Assembly (NCBI GenBank): GCA_021827495.1
Contig: JAKAVN010000019.1
Location: forward strand, 1-34,168
Direction of reading: 5' to 3'
Length of the DNA: 34,168 nt
DNA from: Deltaproteobacteria bacterium
GTDB lineage: Bacteria > Desulfobacterota > Binatia > Binatales > Binataceae
The notes beneath the pieces are model-generated. The model made no database searches. It saw nothing but the letters and a program-made list of their open reading frames with translations, and was not told the DNA's origin. The translations under genes were made by a program, and so were the position numbers. Below are positions 1 through 8,594 of this stretch, piece by piece (the first letter of the stretch is position 1; the number at the start of each line of letters is the position of its first letter).

Positions 1-624
1 TCCGATCTGAACGCCCTGCTCAAGACGCTCGAGGAGCCGCCCGGCCATACGATCATTTTCATGGTCGCCGAGAGCGAGCGGGCGCTGCTCGACACGGTGC
101 GCTCGCGCCTGCGGCTGGTGCGCTTCGCGCCGCTCGAAGTGGGCGACCTCGAGGCGATTGTCCGCGTGCGCGCCGGACTCGAGGGCGAGCGCGCCGCGGC
201 GCTCGCGCGGCTGGCGCGCGGCAGCGCCGGCCGCGCGCTCAAGCTCGCCGGTGGCGCCGAGCCGCCGATCCGGGACCTTGTGAGCGCGCTGGGCGCGGCG
301 CGGCGGCTCGACTTCGCGCGGGCGCAGGCGCTGACGCAGGAATTCTTCGCCAACCGCGAGCAGGCGGCCGAGAACTTCGAGTTGATCGCGCGGGTGCTTG
401 AGGAAATACTGTGTCTCAAGCTGCTGCGGACGGCGCCCGCCGCGGCCGCGCCCGAAGTCGCCGAGGCGATGGCGCAGATGGCCGGGAGCTTTGCGCTCGA
501 CGCGCTGCTCAAGAGCCTCGAGGGCGCGGTCAAGGCGGGCGCCGCGATCGACGCGATGGCGAATCCGCGGCTGCAGGCCGAGCAGTGGTGGATGGCGGTG
601 GGCGACGCGCTGAGGAGCCAATAG
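1..624 (+). CDS. holB: DNA polymerase III subunit delta' (C-terminal part, cut by window start)
   Basis: The reading frame is open from base 1 and ends in TAG at 622-624, so the N-terminal ATPase core lies outside the window. The first visible residues, SDLNALLKTLEEPP, are the clamp-loader AAA+ motif shared by delta' and gamma/tau. The roughly 200 residues that follow are mostly helical-looking and Ala/Leu/Arg rich, as in the delta' lid and collar domains. Delta' is preferred over tau/gamma because the tail is short and because ricT follows directly, as in Firmicutes holB-yaaT loci. The protein is part of the clamp loader that places the beta clamp on DNA. The stop codon shares one base with the GTG of the next gene, so translation is probably coupled. 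Confidence 0.85.
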   Translation, partial: SDLNALLKTLEEPPGHTIIFMVAESERALLDTVRSRLRLVRFAPLEVGDLEAIVRVRAGLEGERAAALARLARGSAGRALKLAGGAEPPIRDLVSALGAARRLDFARAQALTQEFFANREQAAENFELIARVLEEILCLKLLRTAPAAAAPEVAEAMAQMAGSFALDALLKSLEGAVKAGAAIDAMANPRLQAEQWWMAVGDALRSQ

Positions 625-1475
625 TGTCCGACCAGATCGACCCCTTCGAAGGCGCCCCGGAACTGCCGCGGATTGTCGCGGTCAGCTTCCTTGCGGTCGG
701 CCATTTCTACAACTTCCGCGCCGCCGGCCTCGCGCTCAAGCGCGGCGACCGCGTGGTGGTCGAAGGCGACGACGGCGTGCGCATCGGAAAAGTCGAGATC
801 GAACCGTACGAGCCGGCGCGCACGCTCGACCTTCGATCGCTCCATCCGGTGCTGCGCCTGGTCGCGGCGGGCGATTTCGACGGCGAGGGCGATAACCTCG
901 GCCGAGAGGCGGCGGCGCGGCACGTGTGCCTGCATCGCATCCGCGAGCGCAACCTGCCGATGAAGCTGATCAGCGTCGAGTACATGCTCGACGGGCGCAA
1001 GGCGGTGTTCTACTTCACCGCCGAGAACCGCATTGATTTCCGCGACCTGGTGCGCGACTTGGCCAACACGCTGCGCGTGCGGGTCGAGATGAAGCAGATC
1101 GGCGCGCGCGACGAGACCAAGGTGACCGGCGCGGTGGGGCCGTGCGGGCGGGAGCTGTGCTGCTCGACGTGGCTGCGCGACTTCGAGGCGATCACGGTCA
1201 AGATGGCGCGCGAACAGGGCTTGGCGCTCAATCCGTCGCGGCTGGCCGGGATGTGCGGGCGGCTGAAGTGCTGCCTGCGCTACGAGTACTCGACCTACCT
1301 CGAACTCAAGCGCGGCCTGCCCAACCCCGGCAAGCGCGTGCAATCGGTCAAGGGCGACGGCAAAGTGCTGCGCCAGAACATCCTCAAGCAGACCGTCCTG
1401 ATCCAGCGCGACGAGGACGGCGGGGTGGTCGAAGCCACGCTGGAGGATCTGGTGGGCGAGCGCGCGCAGGCTTGA
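624..1475 (+). CDS. ricT: PSP1-domain protein RicT (YaaT family)
   Basis: The GTG at 624 overlaps the holB stop (TAGTG) and gives a 283-residue protein, the normal size for this family. An upstream extension of the open frame is only the shadow of holB. The PSP1 region includes VGHFYNF near the start and KLISVEYMLDGRKAVFYF in the middle. It is followed by the cysteine-rich part typical of RicT: GPCGRELCCSTWL and MCGRLKCCLRYE. In Bacillus, RicT forms a complex with RicA and RicF that carries iron-sulfur clusters and affects RNase Y-dependent mRNA processing. No RicA or RicF homologue is visible here, so the role in this organism is inferred. Its position between holB and metG suggests one transcription unit. 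Confidence 0.9.
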   Translation: MSDQIDPFEGAPELPRIVAVSFLAVGHFYNFRAAGLALKRGDRVVVEGDDGVRIGKVEIEPYEPARTLDLRSLHPVLRLVAAGDFDGEGDNLGREAAARHVCLHRIRERNLPMKLISVEYMLDGRKAVFYFTAENRIDFRDLVRDLANTLRVRVEMKQIGARDETKVTGAVGPCGRELCCSTWLRDFEAITVKMAREQGLALNPSRLAGMCGRLKCCLRYEYSTYLELKRGLPNPGKRVQSVKGDGKVLRQNILKQTVLIQRDEDGGVVEATLEDLVGERAQA

Positions 1476-1568
1476 GCCGCCCCGGCCACGCCAAGTAGCA
1501 TCGCGGGGCCGGGTTCCACGCGCGCGCAATGGCGGGCGCGCGGGCCGGTCCAGGAAACGCATCCCCAG

Positions 1569-3119
1569 ATGGCCGAGCGCATCCACATCACCACCGCGAT
1601 TTTCTACTGCAACGGTGCGCCGCACGTCGGCAGCGCCTACGAGGCGCTCGCCGCCGACGTCTTCGCGCGCCATCAGCGGCGCAAGCTGGGGCGCGAAAAC
1701 GTAAGCTTCCTGAGCGGCACCGACGAGCATGGCGATAAGATCCGGCGCGCCGCGCTGGCCCAGGGGCTCACGCCGCAGGCCTACACCGACAAGATGAGCG
1801 CGCTGTTCGACGAGGCCTTTCGCGGGCTCGGCGTCAGCTACGACTACTGGGTGCGCACCACCGACGGGGTCCATCAGGAGTGGGTGCGGGAGATGCTGCG
1901 GCGCACGCACGCGCGCGGCGACATCTACTTTCGCGACTACGAAGGACAGTACTGCGTCGACTGCGAGCGCTTTTATACCGACAAGGAACTGCTGCCCGCA
2001 AACGTGTGTCCGGTCCACCACCGTCCGGTCGAGCTGATCAGCGAAGGCAACTACTTCCTGCGCCTCGAGAAGTACCGCGAGCAGGTGCTCGAACACATCC
2101 GCCGCAACCCGGACTTCATCCGGCCCGAGCGCTACCGCAACGAGGCGCTCAACATGCTGGCCGAGCCGCTAGCCGATCTCTGCATCTCGCGGCCCAAGAG
2201 CAGGTTGGACTGGGGCGTCGAACTGCCCTTCGATTCCAACTACATCACGTATGTCTGGTACGACGCGTTCTGGGCCTACGTCAGCCATCCGGCGAGCCGA
2301 GACCCCGAATTCAGGGATAAGGTCTGGCCCAACACCGAGCACTTCATCGGCAAGGACATCCTCAAGACCCACGCGGTGTACTGGCCAGCGATTCTGCTGG
2401 CGGCGGACTGGCCGCTGTTCAAGCATCTCAACGTTCACGGATGGCTCAACTTCGGCGGCGCGCGGATGTCGAAAAGCTCGGGCAACGTGCGCGACCCGGT
2501 CTCCTACGAGCAGGCCTTCGGCGCCGACGTGCTGCGCTACTTTGTGATGCGCGAGGTGGTCTACGGCCTCGACGGCGATTTCTCCGAGGAGCGGCTGGTC
2601 GAGCGCTACAACGCCGAGCTGGCCAACGACCTCGGCAACCTGGCCAGCCGGGTGCTCGCGATGGCGGCGCGGTATTTCCAGGGCGAGATCACCGCCACGC
2701 CGGGCGCGGGCGGCGAGGAAATCGATCGCAACCTGTGCGAGGCGTTCCGCGCGGCCCCCGCGCGCGCGGGCGCGATGGTGGATGAACTCGCTTTCAACCG
2801 CGGGCTCGACGCGGTATGGCAGGCGCTCGACGCGGCCAACAAGTATATCGTCGCGACCTCGCCTTTCACGCTCGCCAAGGACCCGGACAAGCTACCGCGC
2901 GTGGCGCAAATACTCGCCCATCTGCTCGAGGGGCTGCGCGTGATCGCCGCCACGCTGGAGCCCTTCATGCCGCGGCAGGCGCAAAAGATTCTCGACCTGC
3001 TAGGGCTCGACGAGGCGGCGGCTTATGTGCCGTTCGGCGCGGGACTCAAGCGCGGCGATCGGGTCAAACCCGCGCTCGCGCTGTTTCCGCGCATCGACAA
3101 AAAAGATCGCGCCAAATAA
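1569..3119 (+). CDS. metG: methionyl-tRNA synthetase
   Basis: Class I aminoacyl-tRNA synthetase of 516 residues that charges tRNA-Met in the cytoplasm. The HIGH-type motif is PHVGS at about residues 18-22 and the KMSKS-type motif is RMSKS at about 298-302. A zinc-knuckle insert is seen at about 128-148 (YCVDCERF, then VCPVH), giving a CxxC plus CxxH set. The C-terminal half has the helical anticodon-binding domain, with NDLGNL near residue 355. The protein ends at RIDKKDRAK and so lacks the C-terminal EMAP/Trbp111 tRNA-binding domain found in many bacterial MetRS. It lies 93 bases after ricT on the same strand. Confidence 0.95.
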   Translation: MAERIHITTAIFYCNGAPHVGSAYEALAADVFARHQRRKLGRENVSFLSGTDEHGDKIRRAALAQGLTPQAYTDKMSALFDEAFRGLGVSYDYWVRTTDGVHQEWVREMLRRTHARGDIYFRDYEGQYCVDCERFYTDKELLPANVCPVHHRPVELISEGNYFLRLEKYREQVLEHIRRNPDFIRPERYRNEALNMLAEPLADLCISRPKSRLDWGVELPFDSNYITYVWYDAFWAYVSHPASRDPEFRDKVWPNTEHFIGKDILKTHAVYWPAILLAADWPLFKHLNVHGWLNFGGARMSKSSGNVRDPVSYEQAFGADVLRYFVMREVVYGLDGDFSEERLVERYNAELANDLGNLASRVLAMAARYFQGEITATPGAGGEEIDRNLCEAFRAAPARAGAMVDELAFNRGLDAVWQALDAANKYIVATSPFTLAKDPDKLPRVAQILAHLLEGLRVIAATLEPFMPRQAQKILDLLGLDEAAAYVPFGAGLKRGDRVKPALALFPRIDKKDRAK

Positions 3120-3201
3120 AGACCCCGCGTAAGACTGCTGACGCCCTGACGGTCTCCCGATCGGAGGCCGCACTCATGGATCAATTCAGGCGCGCCCGTC
3201 G

Positions 3202-3393
3202 TCACGCAAATCTGTGCTTGAGCTGCTCGGTCGGTTCATCGACCACGATACTCAGGTCGCTGTCGAAGCATACCCTGGTTTCCGCCCGCTTTGATCCGTC
3301 CTGCGCCAGGGACTCGACCGGCTCGAAGTAGGCGATCCGATCGCTGTTTATCCATATTGATTGTCCGCTTCGGTTAAGCCTCACAAACGCCAT
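3202..3393 (-). CDS. small FlbD-like protein
   Basis: A 63-residue acidic protein. The ATG at 3393 is preferred to the GTG at 3405 because GGTGGAG lies about six bases upstream of it. The sequence starts MAFVRLNRSGQSIWINSDRI and ends with SIVVDEPTEQLKHRF. The pattern of an initial xVRLN strand, INSDRI, a central V-F strand and VVDE-x-x-x-x-L resembles the flagellar FlbD/YlzI family. No flagellar gene is nearby, and such proteins also occur in non-motile bacteria, so no function is assigned. It is convergent with metG across an 82-base gap that holds a weak GC hairpin around 3151-3169. Confidence 0.55.
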   Translation of the reverse strand: MAFVRLNRSGQSIWINSDRIAYFEPVESLAQDGSKRAETRVCFDSDLSIVVDEPTEQLKHRFA

Positions 3394-3556
3394 CGTCCAC
3401 TCCACCTGCCTAATCTTGGATTGGCCACTTCACGCACGCGGCCCTTCAGCCTTAAAGATTGGCCGTGCGCAATCAATAGCGCGGATACGCTGGCCGGGCG
3501 CCGCACCAGGCCGTTTGCGGCAGCGGGCCAAGGCGGCCGCGCAGGGCTTGGGCGGC

Positions 3557-4441
3557 TTACAGCTTGGCTGCCGCGTCGACCCACTTGCGGGCCGCTTCCT
3601 CGATTCCCTTCGCGGCTTCCTCGGGCGTGCGCGGCGAGCGGATGGTGGCGATCACCACCTCGTCGACGCCGGCGTCGCGGTAGCGCTTGAGGTCGTCGGG
3701 CGTGATCGGCTTGGTATACGGCGAGACCGCAATCTCCACGTCGGAGCGCTTGCGGCCGTTGGACTTGAGCAGCGCCTCGATACGGCGAATCCTGTCCGCC
3801 GCCTCCTCGGGCACCAGGTTGAAGCCGCACCATCCGTTGCCATACTCGGCGGCGCGGCGCAGCGCGGGGCCGCTCTCGCCGCCGAAAAAGACCGGCAGAT
3901 CGGCGCCGCGCACGGGCTTGGGAAAGCTGCGGACGTTTTCGAAATTCACGAACTCGCCCTTGTACGAGCTGAGCGCGTCGCCCCACAGCCGGCGCATCGC
4001 CTCGATGTACTCGCGGGCGCGCTGCGCGCGCCGCTCCCACGGGATTCCGAGCGCGCGAAACTCCTCCTCCAGCCACCCGATCCCGACCCCCAGGACGAAG
4101 CGGCCCTCGCTCAGCGCGTCGAGGGTCGCGACCACCTTGGCCAGCACCAGCGGATTGTGCTCGGGCACCAGGCAGATGCCGGTAGCGAGGCGGATCTTCC
4201 GCGTCACCGACGCCATCGTGCACAAGGTCAGGAAGGGGTCGGCGATCGGCGCGTTGCTGGGCGCGGGCAGCGTGCCATCCTCGCGGTAGGGATAGCGCGA
4301 GGCGTAGGAATCGAGCAGCACGACGTGCTCGGGCGCCCACAGGGTCGAAAAGCCGACCCGCTCGGCGTTTTCAGCGAACGCCTTCATCACCGCCATCCCG
4401 CCGGCCCGCCCCGAAACGACCGTGAAAAGTCCGACCTTCAT
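3557..4441 (-). CDS. luciferase-like (LLM) F420-dependent-type oxidoreductase
   Basis: A TIM-barrel flavin/F420 oxidoreductase of 294 residues starting MKVGLFTVVSG. The ATG at 4441 has AAGGAG about nine bases upstream, so an upstream extension to 4504 is not used. Family signatures are FSTLWAPEHVV, the IRLATGICLVPEHNP strand-loop, LDALSEGRFVLGVGIGW and FFGGESGPALRRAAEYGNGW. It resembles the TIGR03619-type subgroup of F420-dependent LLM proteins. Whether it binds F420 or FMN, and which substrate it reduces, cannot be told from sequence. A PPOX-type flavoprotein gene lies about 1.3 kb away on the same strand, which fits F420 use but does not prove it. Confidence 0.88.
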   Translation of the reverse strand: MKVGLFTVVSGRAGGMAVMKAFAENAERVGFSTLWAPEHVVLLDSYASRYPYREDGTLPAPSNAPIADPFLTLCTMASVTRKIRLATGICLVPEHNPLVLAKVVATLDALSEGRFVLGVGIGWLEEEFRALGIPWERRAQRAREYIEAMRRLWGDALSSYKGEFVNFENVRSFPKPVRGADLPVFFGGESGPALRRAAEYGNGWCGFNLVPEEAADRIRRIEALLKSNGRKRSDVEIAVSPYTKPITPDDLKRYRDAGVDEVVIATIRSPRTPEEAAKGIEEAARKWVDAAAKL

Positions 4442-4697
4442 TATGCGATGCTCCTTGCGCGCGGCGTTTCGATGCGCGTCGCAGCGCGAATTACTGCGAT
4501 CCATCTACCCACGGTCCGTTTACTACGGCGCGATCGCGCTGACAAGTGGCGTGGGGTGCGGGTACGAAGCTGTTTTGAACCCAAAATGAACCACTACCGC
4601 GGTGCGAGGCTCTCACCCGTGATTGCGCAGCCGCAGCGCGCGCGGATGCGGTTCGACATCCATCACTCAACGGTAGCGCGAACAGGCCCGGCGGGCG

Positions 4698-5456
4698 CTA
4701 GACGAGCGCGTGCGGGTAGCCGGCCGTCAGTTGCGGTATCGCGAGCCCCACGTTGCCGAGCCGCCGCTCGAGCATCGAGAGATATAGCTCCGTGAGTTCA
4801 CCGTTGTCGCGCGCCTTGAGCCCGAAGCGCAGGCAATCGTAGCCGAACCCGCTGCCGGGCGGGCCGAAGAAGTTGGCCGCCGCCGGCAGCCATTGCTTGA
4901 GCGCCGCCGCCACCGCCTCAAGGCCGAAGCGATCGACCGCGCTGGCGAGTTCGCCCGCGGCGAACATCTCGTGCGCGGCCTCGTCGTCGAGGATGTACTC
5001 GGCGGCGCGCGCATGCGGCGCGTAGCTGGAATCCTTGTAGTTGACGCCGATCATGAGGCGCCCGGTCATGTCGAGGCTGAGCGCGCCCATCAGGAAGTCG
5101 AGTTCGCCGGCCGCGCTTTTGGCGAAGCGCAGCGGCGCTTCGAACGACGGCGCCTTGAGCGTGGGGATCATTGCGCGGTCGGCTTCCTCCTGCGTGATGC
5201 CGATCTCGCGCAGCGCCCGGTAGACCAGGGCCGCGTGGCGGCGCTCCTCGGCGAGATTCTTTTCGATCACCGGGCGCAGCGCTTTGTCGGCCATCGTGTC
5301 GAGCGCGCGCTGATAGCCAAGCGCGGTCAGTTTCCCGACCAGCGCATGGGCCGCGAGCAGCCGGATGAGAGTCTTGGCGTAGTGCGGATCGACGCGCTGG
5401 AGCCTCAGATCCTCGGCCTCGACAGTGCGCGCGGGAAATTCACGCCGCGGCGGCAT
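4698..5456 (-). CDS. ferritin-like di-iron protein related to PaaA/PaaC
   Basis: A 252-residue, mostly helical protein. It carries two ExxH pairs typical of carboxylate-bridged di-iron ferritin-like folds: E71-RR-H74 within AEERRHAALVY and E159-AA-H162 within DDEAAHEMF. Length and layout resemble the phenylacetate-CoA epoxidase subunits PaaA/PaaC. No paaB, paaD or paaE partner is present, so a phenylacetate pathway role is not supported. It could be a stand-alone oxygenase or oxidase. It lies 256 bases upstream of the LLM gene on the same strand, too far to assume one operon. Confidence 0.7.
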   Translation of the reverse strand: MPPRREFPARTVEAEDLRLQRVDPHYAKTLIRLLAAHALVGKLTALGYQRALDTMADKALRPVIEKNLAEERRHAALVYRALREIGITQEEADRAMIPTLKAPSFEAPLRFAKSAAGELDFLMGALSLDMTGRLMIGVNYKDSSYAPHARAAEYILDDEAAHEMFAAGELASAVDRFGLEAVAAALKQWLPAAANFFGPPGSGFGYDCLRFGLKARDNGELTELYLSMLERRLGNVGLAIPQLTAGYPHALV

Positions 5457-5495
5457 GGTGGACGCCCTCCGCCTTCCCTTAGCGTGCGCGCGCCG

Positions 5496-5648
5496 TCATT
5501 GCGCCCGTGCCGCGGCCCGCGCGGCCGAGCGCGAGGGCAGAATCACGGTGGCGCTGCCGATCGTGGTCCGCTCACCCTTGGCGGTTCCCAACCAGATTTC
5601 GCAGTCGACCATATGCTCGCGTCCCTGTACGTATGCCGCAGCCATCAT
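5496..5648 (-). pseudogene. C-terminal remnant of a MaoC-like (hotdog) dehydratase
   Basis: A 50-codon minus-strand frame reads MMAAAYVQGREHMVDCEIWL and then GERTTIGSATVILPSR before an Ala/Arg-rich tail and TGA at 5496-5498. The part GERTT-IGSATV-LPSR looks like the final two strands of FAS1-like or MaoC acyl dehydratases. An in-frame TAG lies just upstream of the ATG pair and no N-terminal hotdog domain is found in any frame up to the next gene. The family assignment is from memory of the C-terminal motif, so it is tentative. It could also be a real short ORF. Confidence 0.45.
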
Positions 5649-5713
5649 AGCGGCCTACACGGCGCCGCGCACTGCTCGGTAGCCGCCCACCAGCTCAGTA
5701 ATCACCCACGATC

Positions 5714-6151
5714 TCAGTGGCCGCCCGCGATCCTGGAGTGATCCCAACTGGTCCAGCGCTCCGGATGAAACCGCATCACGACGCGTTTCCGCACGCGGCG
5801 CACCGCCGCCGCGTTGGTCGAGTCCGCGCCGGTCAGGCGCAGCACCTCGGCGACCGCCGCCGGGCCTTCGACCAGTTCGACACGTCCGCGGATCATCACT
5901 CCGCAAAGCTCCTTGTACTTGCCGCCGCTTTCGACCAGCAGCGTGGCGCGCGGGTCGCGTCTTAAGTTCACGATCTTCTGCGCGCGCGCGTAGCTGGTCA
6001 TCAAGATCGCGCCATCCTGCGTCGTATACCACATGGCCACGACGTGCGGATAACCGTCATGCCCGTTGGTGGCGAAGGCACAGGTATGGCGCGAGGCAAC
6101 GTAGGCGGCCGCCTGCTCGGGCGTCATCTTGATCGAATTGCGCTGCTTCAT
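5714..6151 (-). CDS. PPOX-family flavin/F420-binding split-barrel protein
   Basis: A 145-residue protein starting MKQRNSIKMTPEQAAAYVAS. It has the pyridoxamine-5'-phosphate-oxidase-like split barrel: TCAFATNGHDGYPHVVAMWY, ILMTSYARAQKIVNLRRDPR and ATLLVESGGKYKELCGVMI. The K-x-x-N-x-x-x-x-P segment is the usual phosphate-binding loop of small PPOX proteins. Members use FMN, F420 or heme, and many reduce unsaturated or nitro compounds. The exact cofactor is not shown by sequence. It is divergent from phhB. Confidence 0.83.
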   Translation of the reverse strand: MKQRNSIKMTPEQAAAYVASRHTCAFATNGHDGYPHVVAMWYTTQDGAILMTSYARAQKIVNLRRDPRATLLVESGGKYKELCGVMIRGRVELVEGPAAVAEVLRLTGADSTNAAAVRRVRKRVVMRFHPERWTSWDHSRIAGGH

Positions 6152-6286
6152 GGCGCCGCTGAAACCGAACGTAGCCGAAATGTGGCCGGGGTACTTGGCG
6201 CGCCCGCGTCCGCAGTTGTTTAATATGGGTCGGCCCCGGGATGCAAGGCGGGTAACCCGCCAGGCGGATAGGCGGAGGATGCCCCG

Positions 6287-6580
6287 ATGGCGAAGCTTGA
6301 GCAGGCCGAAGTCGAGCGGCGGATGGGCGCGCTGCCCGGATGGGAGTTAAAGGACGGCGCGATACGCAAGCTCTACCGCTTCAAGGAATTCATGGATGGA
6401 ATCCGGTTCCTCAACCGGGTGGCCGAGATGGCCGAAGCCGCCGACCATCATCCCGACGTGCAGATAAATTACACGCGCGTCACCTGCACCTGCTCGACCC
6501 ATGGCGAGGGCGGCGTGACCGGCAAGGACTTCAAGCTGGCGGCCCAGATCGAGGACGCGTTCAAGTCTTACGCCGGATGA
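6287..6580 (+). CDS. phhB: 4a-hydroxytetrahydrobiopterin dehydratase (pterin-4a-carbinolamine dehydratase)
   Basis: A 97-residue protein of normal family length. Motifs are LPGWELKDGAIRKLYRFK, FMDGIRFLNRVAEMAEAADHHPDVQINYTRV and STHGEGGVTGKDFKLA; the AADHHPD histidines are the active-site signature. The enzyme recycles the pterin cofactor of aromatic amino acid hydroxylases. No phenylalanine hydroxylase gene is in the window, and many bacteria keep phhB without one. GGAGG lies about six bases before the ATG. A short GCGGGTAACCCGC palindrome sits in the leader at about 6247-6260. Confidence 0.93.
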   Translation: MAKLEQAEVERRMGALPGWELKDGAIRKLYRFKEFMDGIRFLNRVAEMAEAADHHPDVQINYTRVTCTCSTHGEGGVTGKDFKLAAQIEDAFKSYAG

Positions 6581-6611
6581 TTTTGCCGCGCCGGATGACT
6601 TTGCCGGGCGG

Positions 6612-7253
6612 CTAACCCTTGCGCGGAACGTAGTGATGCGACCCGCTGCTGGTGCGGTCGATTTCGCGCAGCAGGTCTTCGAGATCGCCGGGGTCCGCGA
6701 CGAAGTCGATTTCCGAGCTGTCGACCACCAGCAGCGGCGTCTCGTCGTAAGAGAAAAAGAAGTCGCGGTAGGCGGCCGAGACGCGCGCGAGATACTCGAA
6801 ACTGATATGCCGCTCGAAGGAGCGGTTGCGCTTGCGCAGCCGCTCGGCGAGGACCTCGACCCGGGCGCGTAGGTAAACCACCAGGTCAGGCTTGGCGAGC
6901 TGTCCGTCGAGCAGGCGGTAGACGCCCTGGTAGAGCACCAGCTCGTCGGGATCGAGGTTGAGCCGGGCGAAGATGCGATCCTTGGCGAGCAGGTAGTCGG
7001 TGACCGTGGCCTGCGCGAAGAGGTCCTGCTGGGCGAGCTGGCGCTGCTGGTTGTAGCGGGTCAGCAGGAAGTAGAGCTGGACCGGGAAAGCGTACTTTTC
7101 CGGGTCCTGATAGAAGCGCGCGATGAATGGATTGCTGTCGGTATCCTCGAGCACGATGCGCGCGCCGATTCTCAGCCCCAGCGCCTGCGCGAGGCTGGTC
7201 TTGCCGACGCCGATCGGCCCTTCAATCGCGATATAGCCGCCGCGCCGCCGCAT
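6612..7253 (-). CDS. deoxynucleoside kinase
   Basis: A 213-residue P-loop kinase. The Walker A loop is GPIGVGKTS near residues 13-21. It is followed by LEDTDSNPFIARFYQDPEKYAF, a typical dNK substrate-binding stretch, and by TDYLLAKDRIFARLNL, the D-R-I/F motif. The RLRKRNRSFER segment matches the lid region. It phosphorylates deoxynucleosides for salvage; base specificity cannot be read from the sequence. It is convergent with phhB (31 bases apart). Confidence 0.88.
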   Translation of the reverse strand: MRRRGGYIAIEGPIGVGKTSLAQALGLRIGARIVLEDTDSNPFIARFYQDPEKYAFPVQLYFLLTRYNQQRQLAQQDLFAQATVTDYLLAKDRIFARLNLDPDELVLYQGVYRLLDGQLAKPDLVVYLRARVEVLAERLRKRNRSFERHISFEYLARVSAAYRDFFFSYDETPLLVVDSSEIDFVADPGDLEDLLREIDRTSSGSHHYVPRKG

Positions 7254-7389
7254 CGGGCCCCCGCCGCCTTGGCGACCGCCTCCTCCTCGCGCGGCCGCGA
7301 CGGCGCGGCCCGCAATCCGCCATGGCGCGCCGCTTAGCCCGGCGCCGCTAGGCGGGCGTACCCGCCCGTACCTTGGCTAATCCGGCGCG

Positions 7390-8331
7390 CTAATCGGCCG
7401 GCATCGGGAGCGGGAAATGCACCCGCTCCTTGGCGACGCTCAGCAACTCCACCGACGCTCCGTTCTTGGCAAACGCGCCGATGATCTCCTCGACCAGCCA
7501 TTCCGGCGACGAGGCGCTGGCGGTGACACCCAGCGCACGCACGTTCTCGAGCATGTCGGGGCGCACGTCGGCCAGCGAGTCGACCAGGAAAGCGCGCGCG
7601 CCGCGCATGCGGGCGACTTCGACCAGGCGGTTGGCATTGGAACTCTGCTTGGAGCCAACCACCAGGATCGCATCGCTCTGCCCGACCAGATCCTTGACCG
7701 CGTTCTGGCGGTTCTGCGTGGCATAGCAGATGTCGTCGGTCTTGGGCGCGACCATCGCCGGAAAGCGGCGCTTGAGCGTTTCCATGATCTCGCGCGTGTC
7801 GTCGACGCTGAGCGTGGTCTGGGTGACGGCGGCGACCCGCTCCGGATCGGGCACCTCGGCCACTTCGGCTTCCTGCACGCTGCCGACCAGCAGCACGCGG
7901 CCGGGCGCGACGCCGAGCGTACCCTTGACCTCCTCGTGGCCGGCATGGCCGACCAGGATTACGCTGCGGTCCTCGCGCGCGTAGCGCTCGACCTCGAGAT
8001 GGACCTTGGTGACCAGCGGGCAGGTGGCGTCGATCACGCGCAGGCCGCGGCCGTGCGCGCGCTCCCATTCGCTGGGCGCGACGCCGTGCGCGCTGAAGAT
8101 CACGCGCTGGCCCTCGGGCACTTCGCCAAGGTCTTCGACGAAGATCGCGCCCTCCTCTTCGAGCGCCTCGAGCACGAAGCGGTTGTGCACGATCTGATGG
8201 CGCACATAGAGCGGACGGCCATAGGTGCGCAGCGCACCGCGCACGGCCTCGACCGCGCGGTCGACGCCGGCGCAAAAGCCGCGCGGCTCGGCCAGGATGA
8301 TTTTTTCGACGCGATGTTGACCCAGAGACAT
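7390..8331 (-). CDS. ispH: 4-hydroxy-3-methylbut-2-enyl diphosphate reductase
   Basis: Last enzyme of the MEP isoprenoid pathway, a [4Fe-4S] protein of 313 residues. The three cluster cysteines are present: C20 in RGFCAGVDRAV, C104 in DATCPLVTKVH and C202 in DDICYATQNRQNAV. Substrate-binding residues of the family are also visible: H49 in IVHNRFV, H132/E133 in GHAGHEEVKG and T170 in VTQTTLS. It forms isopentenyl and dimethylallyl diphosphate from HMBPP. A 263-base stretch without a recognisable gene or structure separates it from the divergent membrane-protein gene. Confidence 0.96.
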   Translation of the reverse strand: MSLGQHRVEKIILAEPRGFCAGVDRAVEAVRGALRTYGRPLYVRHQIVHNRFVLEALEEEGAIFVEDLGEVPEGQRVIFSAHGVAPSEWERAHGRGLRVIDATCPLVTKVHLEVERYAREDRSVILVGHAGHEEVKGTLGVAPGRVLLVGSVQEAEVAEVPDPERVAAVTQTTLSVDDTREIMETLKRRFPAMVAPKTDDICYATQNRQNAVKDLVGQSDAILVVGSKQSSNANRLVEVARMRGARAFLVDSLADVRPDMLENVRALGVTASASSPEWLVEEIIGAFAKNGASVELLSVAKERVHFPLPMPAD

Positions 8332-8594
8332 CAGGGCTTCTGATTAACCGATACTGGCCGGTCGGTCAACCTGCCGCCCGGCGTCCTGTCCACCTCCCGC
8401 TGGAGGTTCAGCATGCCGCTTAGGTGTTATCCATCTCCTTGCACCCCCGTTGCCCAGGTCTCGCGCACAAACACCCATTTTGAACCGGCTCTAATCGCAA
8501 CCGCGCATCGCGGCCACCACACGCTTGCGCGCGATTGCTTGTCTGGGTGCCGTAGCGGCCCGTATCATGGGTTGCCCGCTGGCGCGGGCAAGCG

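Noticed and set aside
3416-4795. A 459-codon plus-strand frame across the LLM gene
   Set aside because: It is the antisense shadow of the minus-strand LLM gene: Arg/Ala/Gly-rich and without domain motifs. GC-rich DNA produces many such long shadows here.
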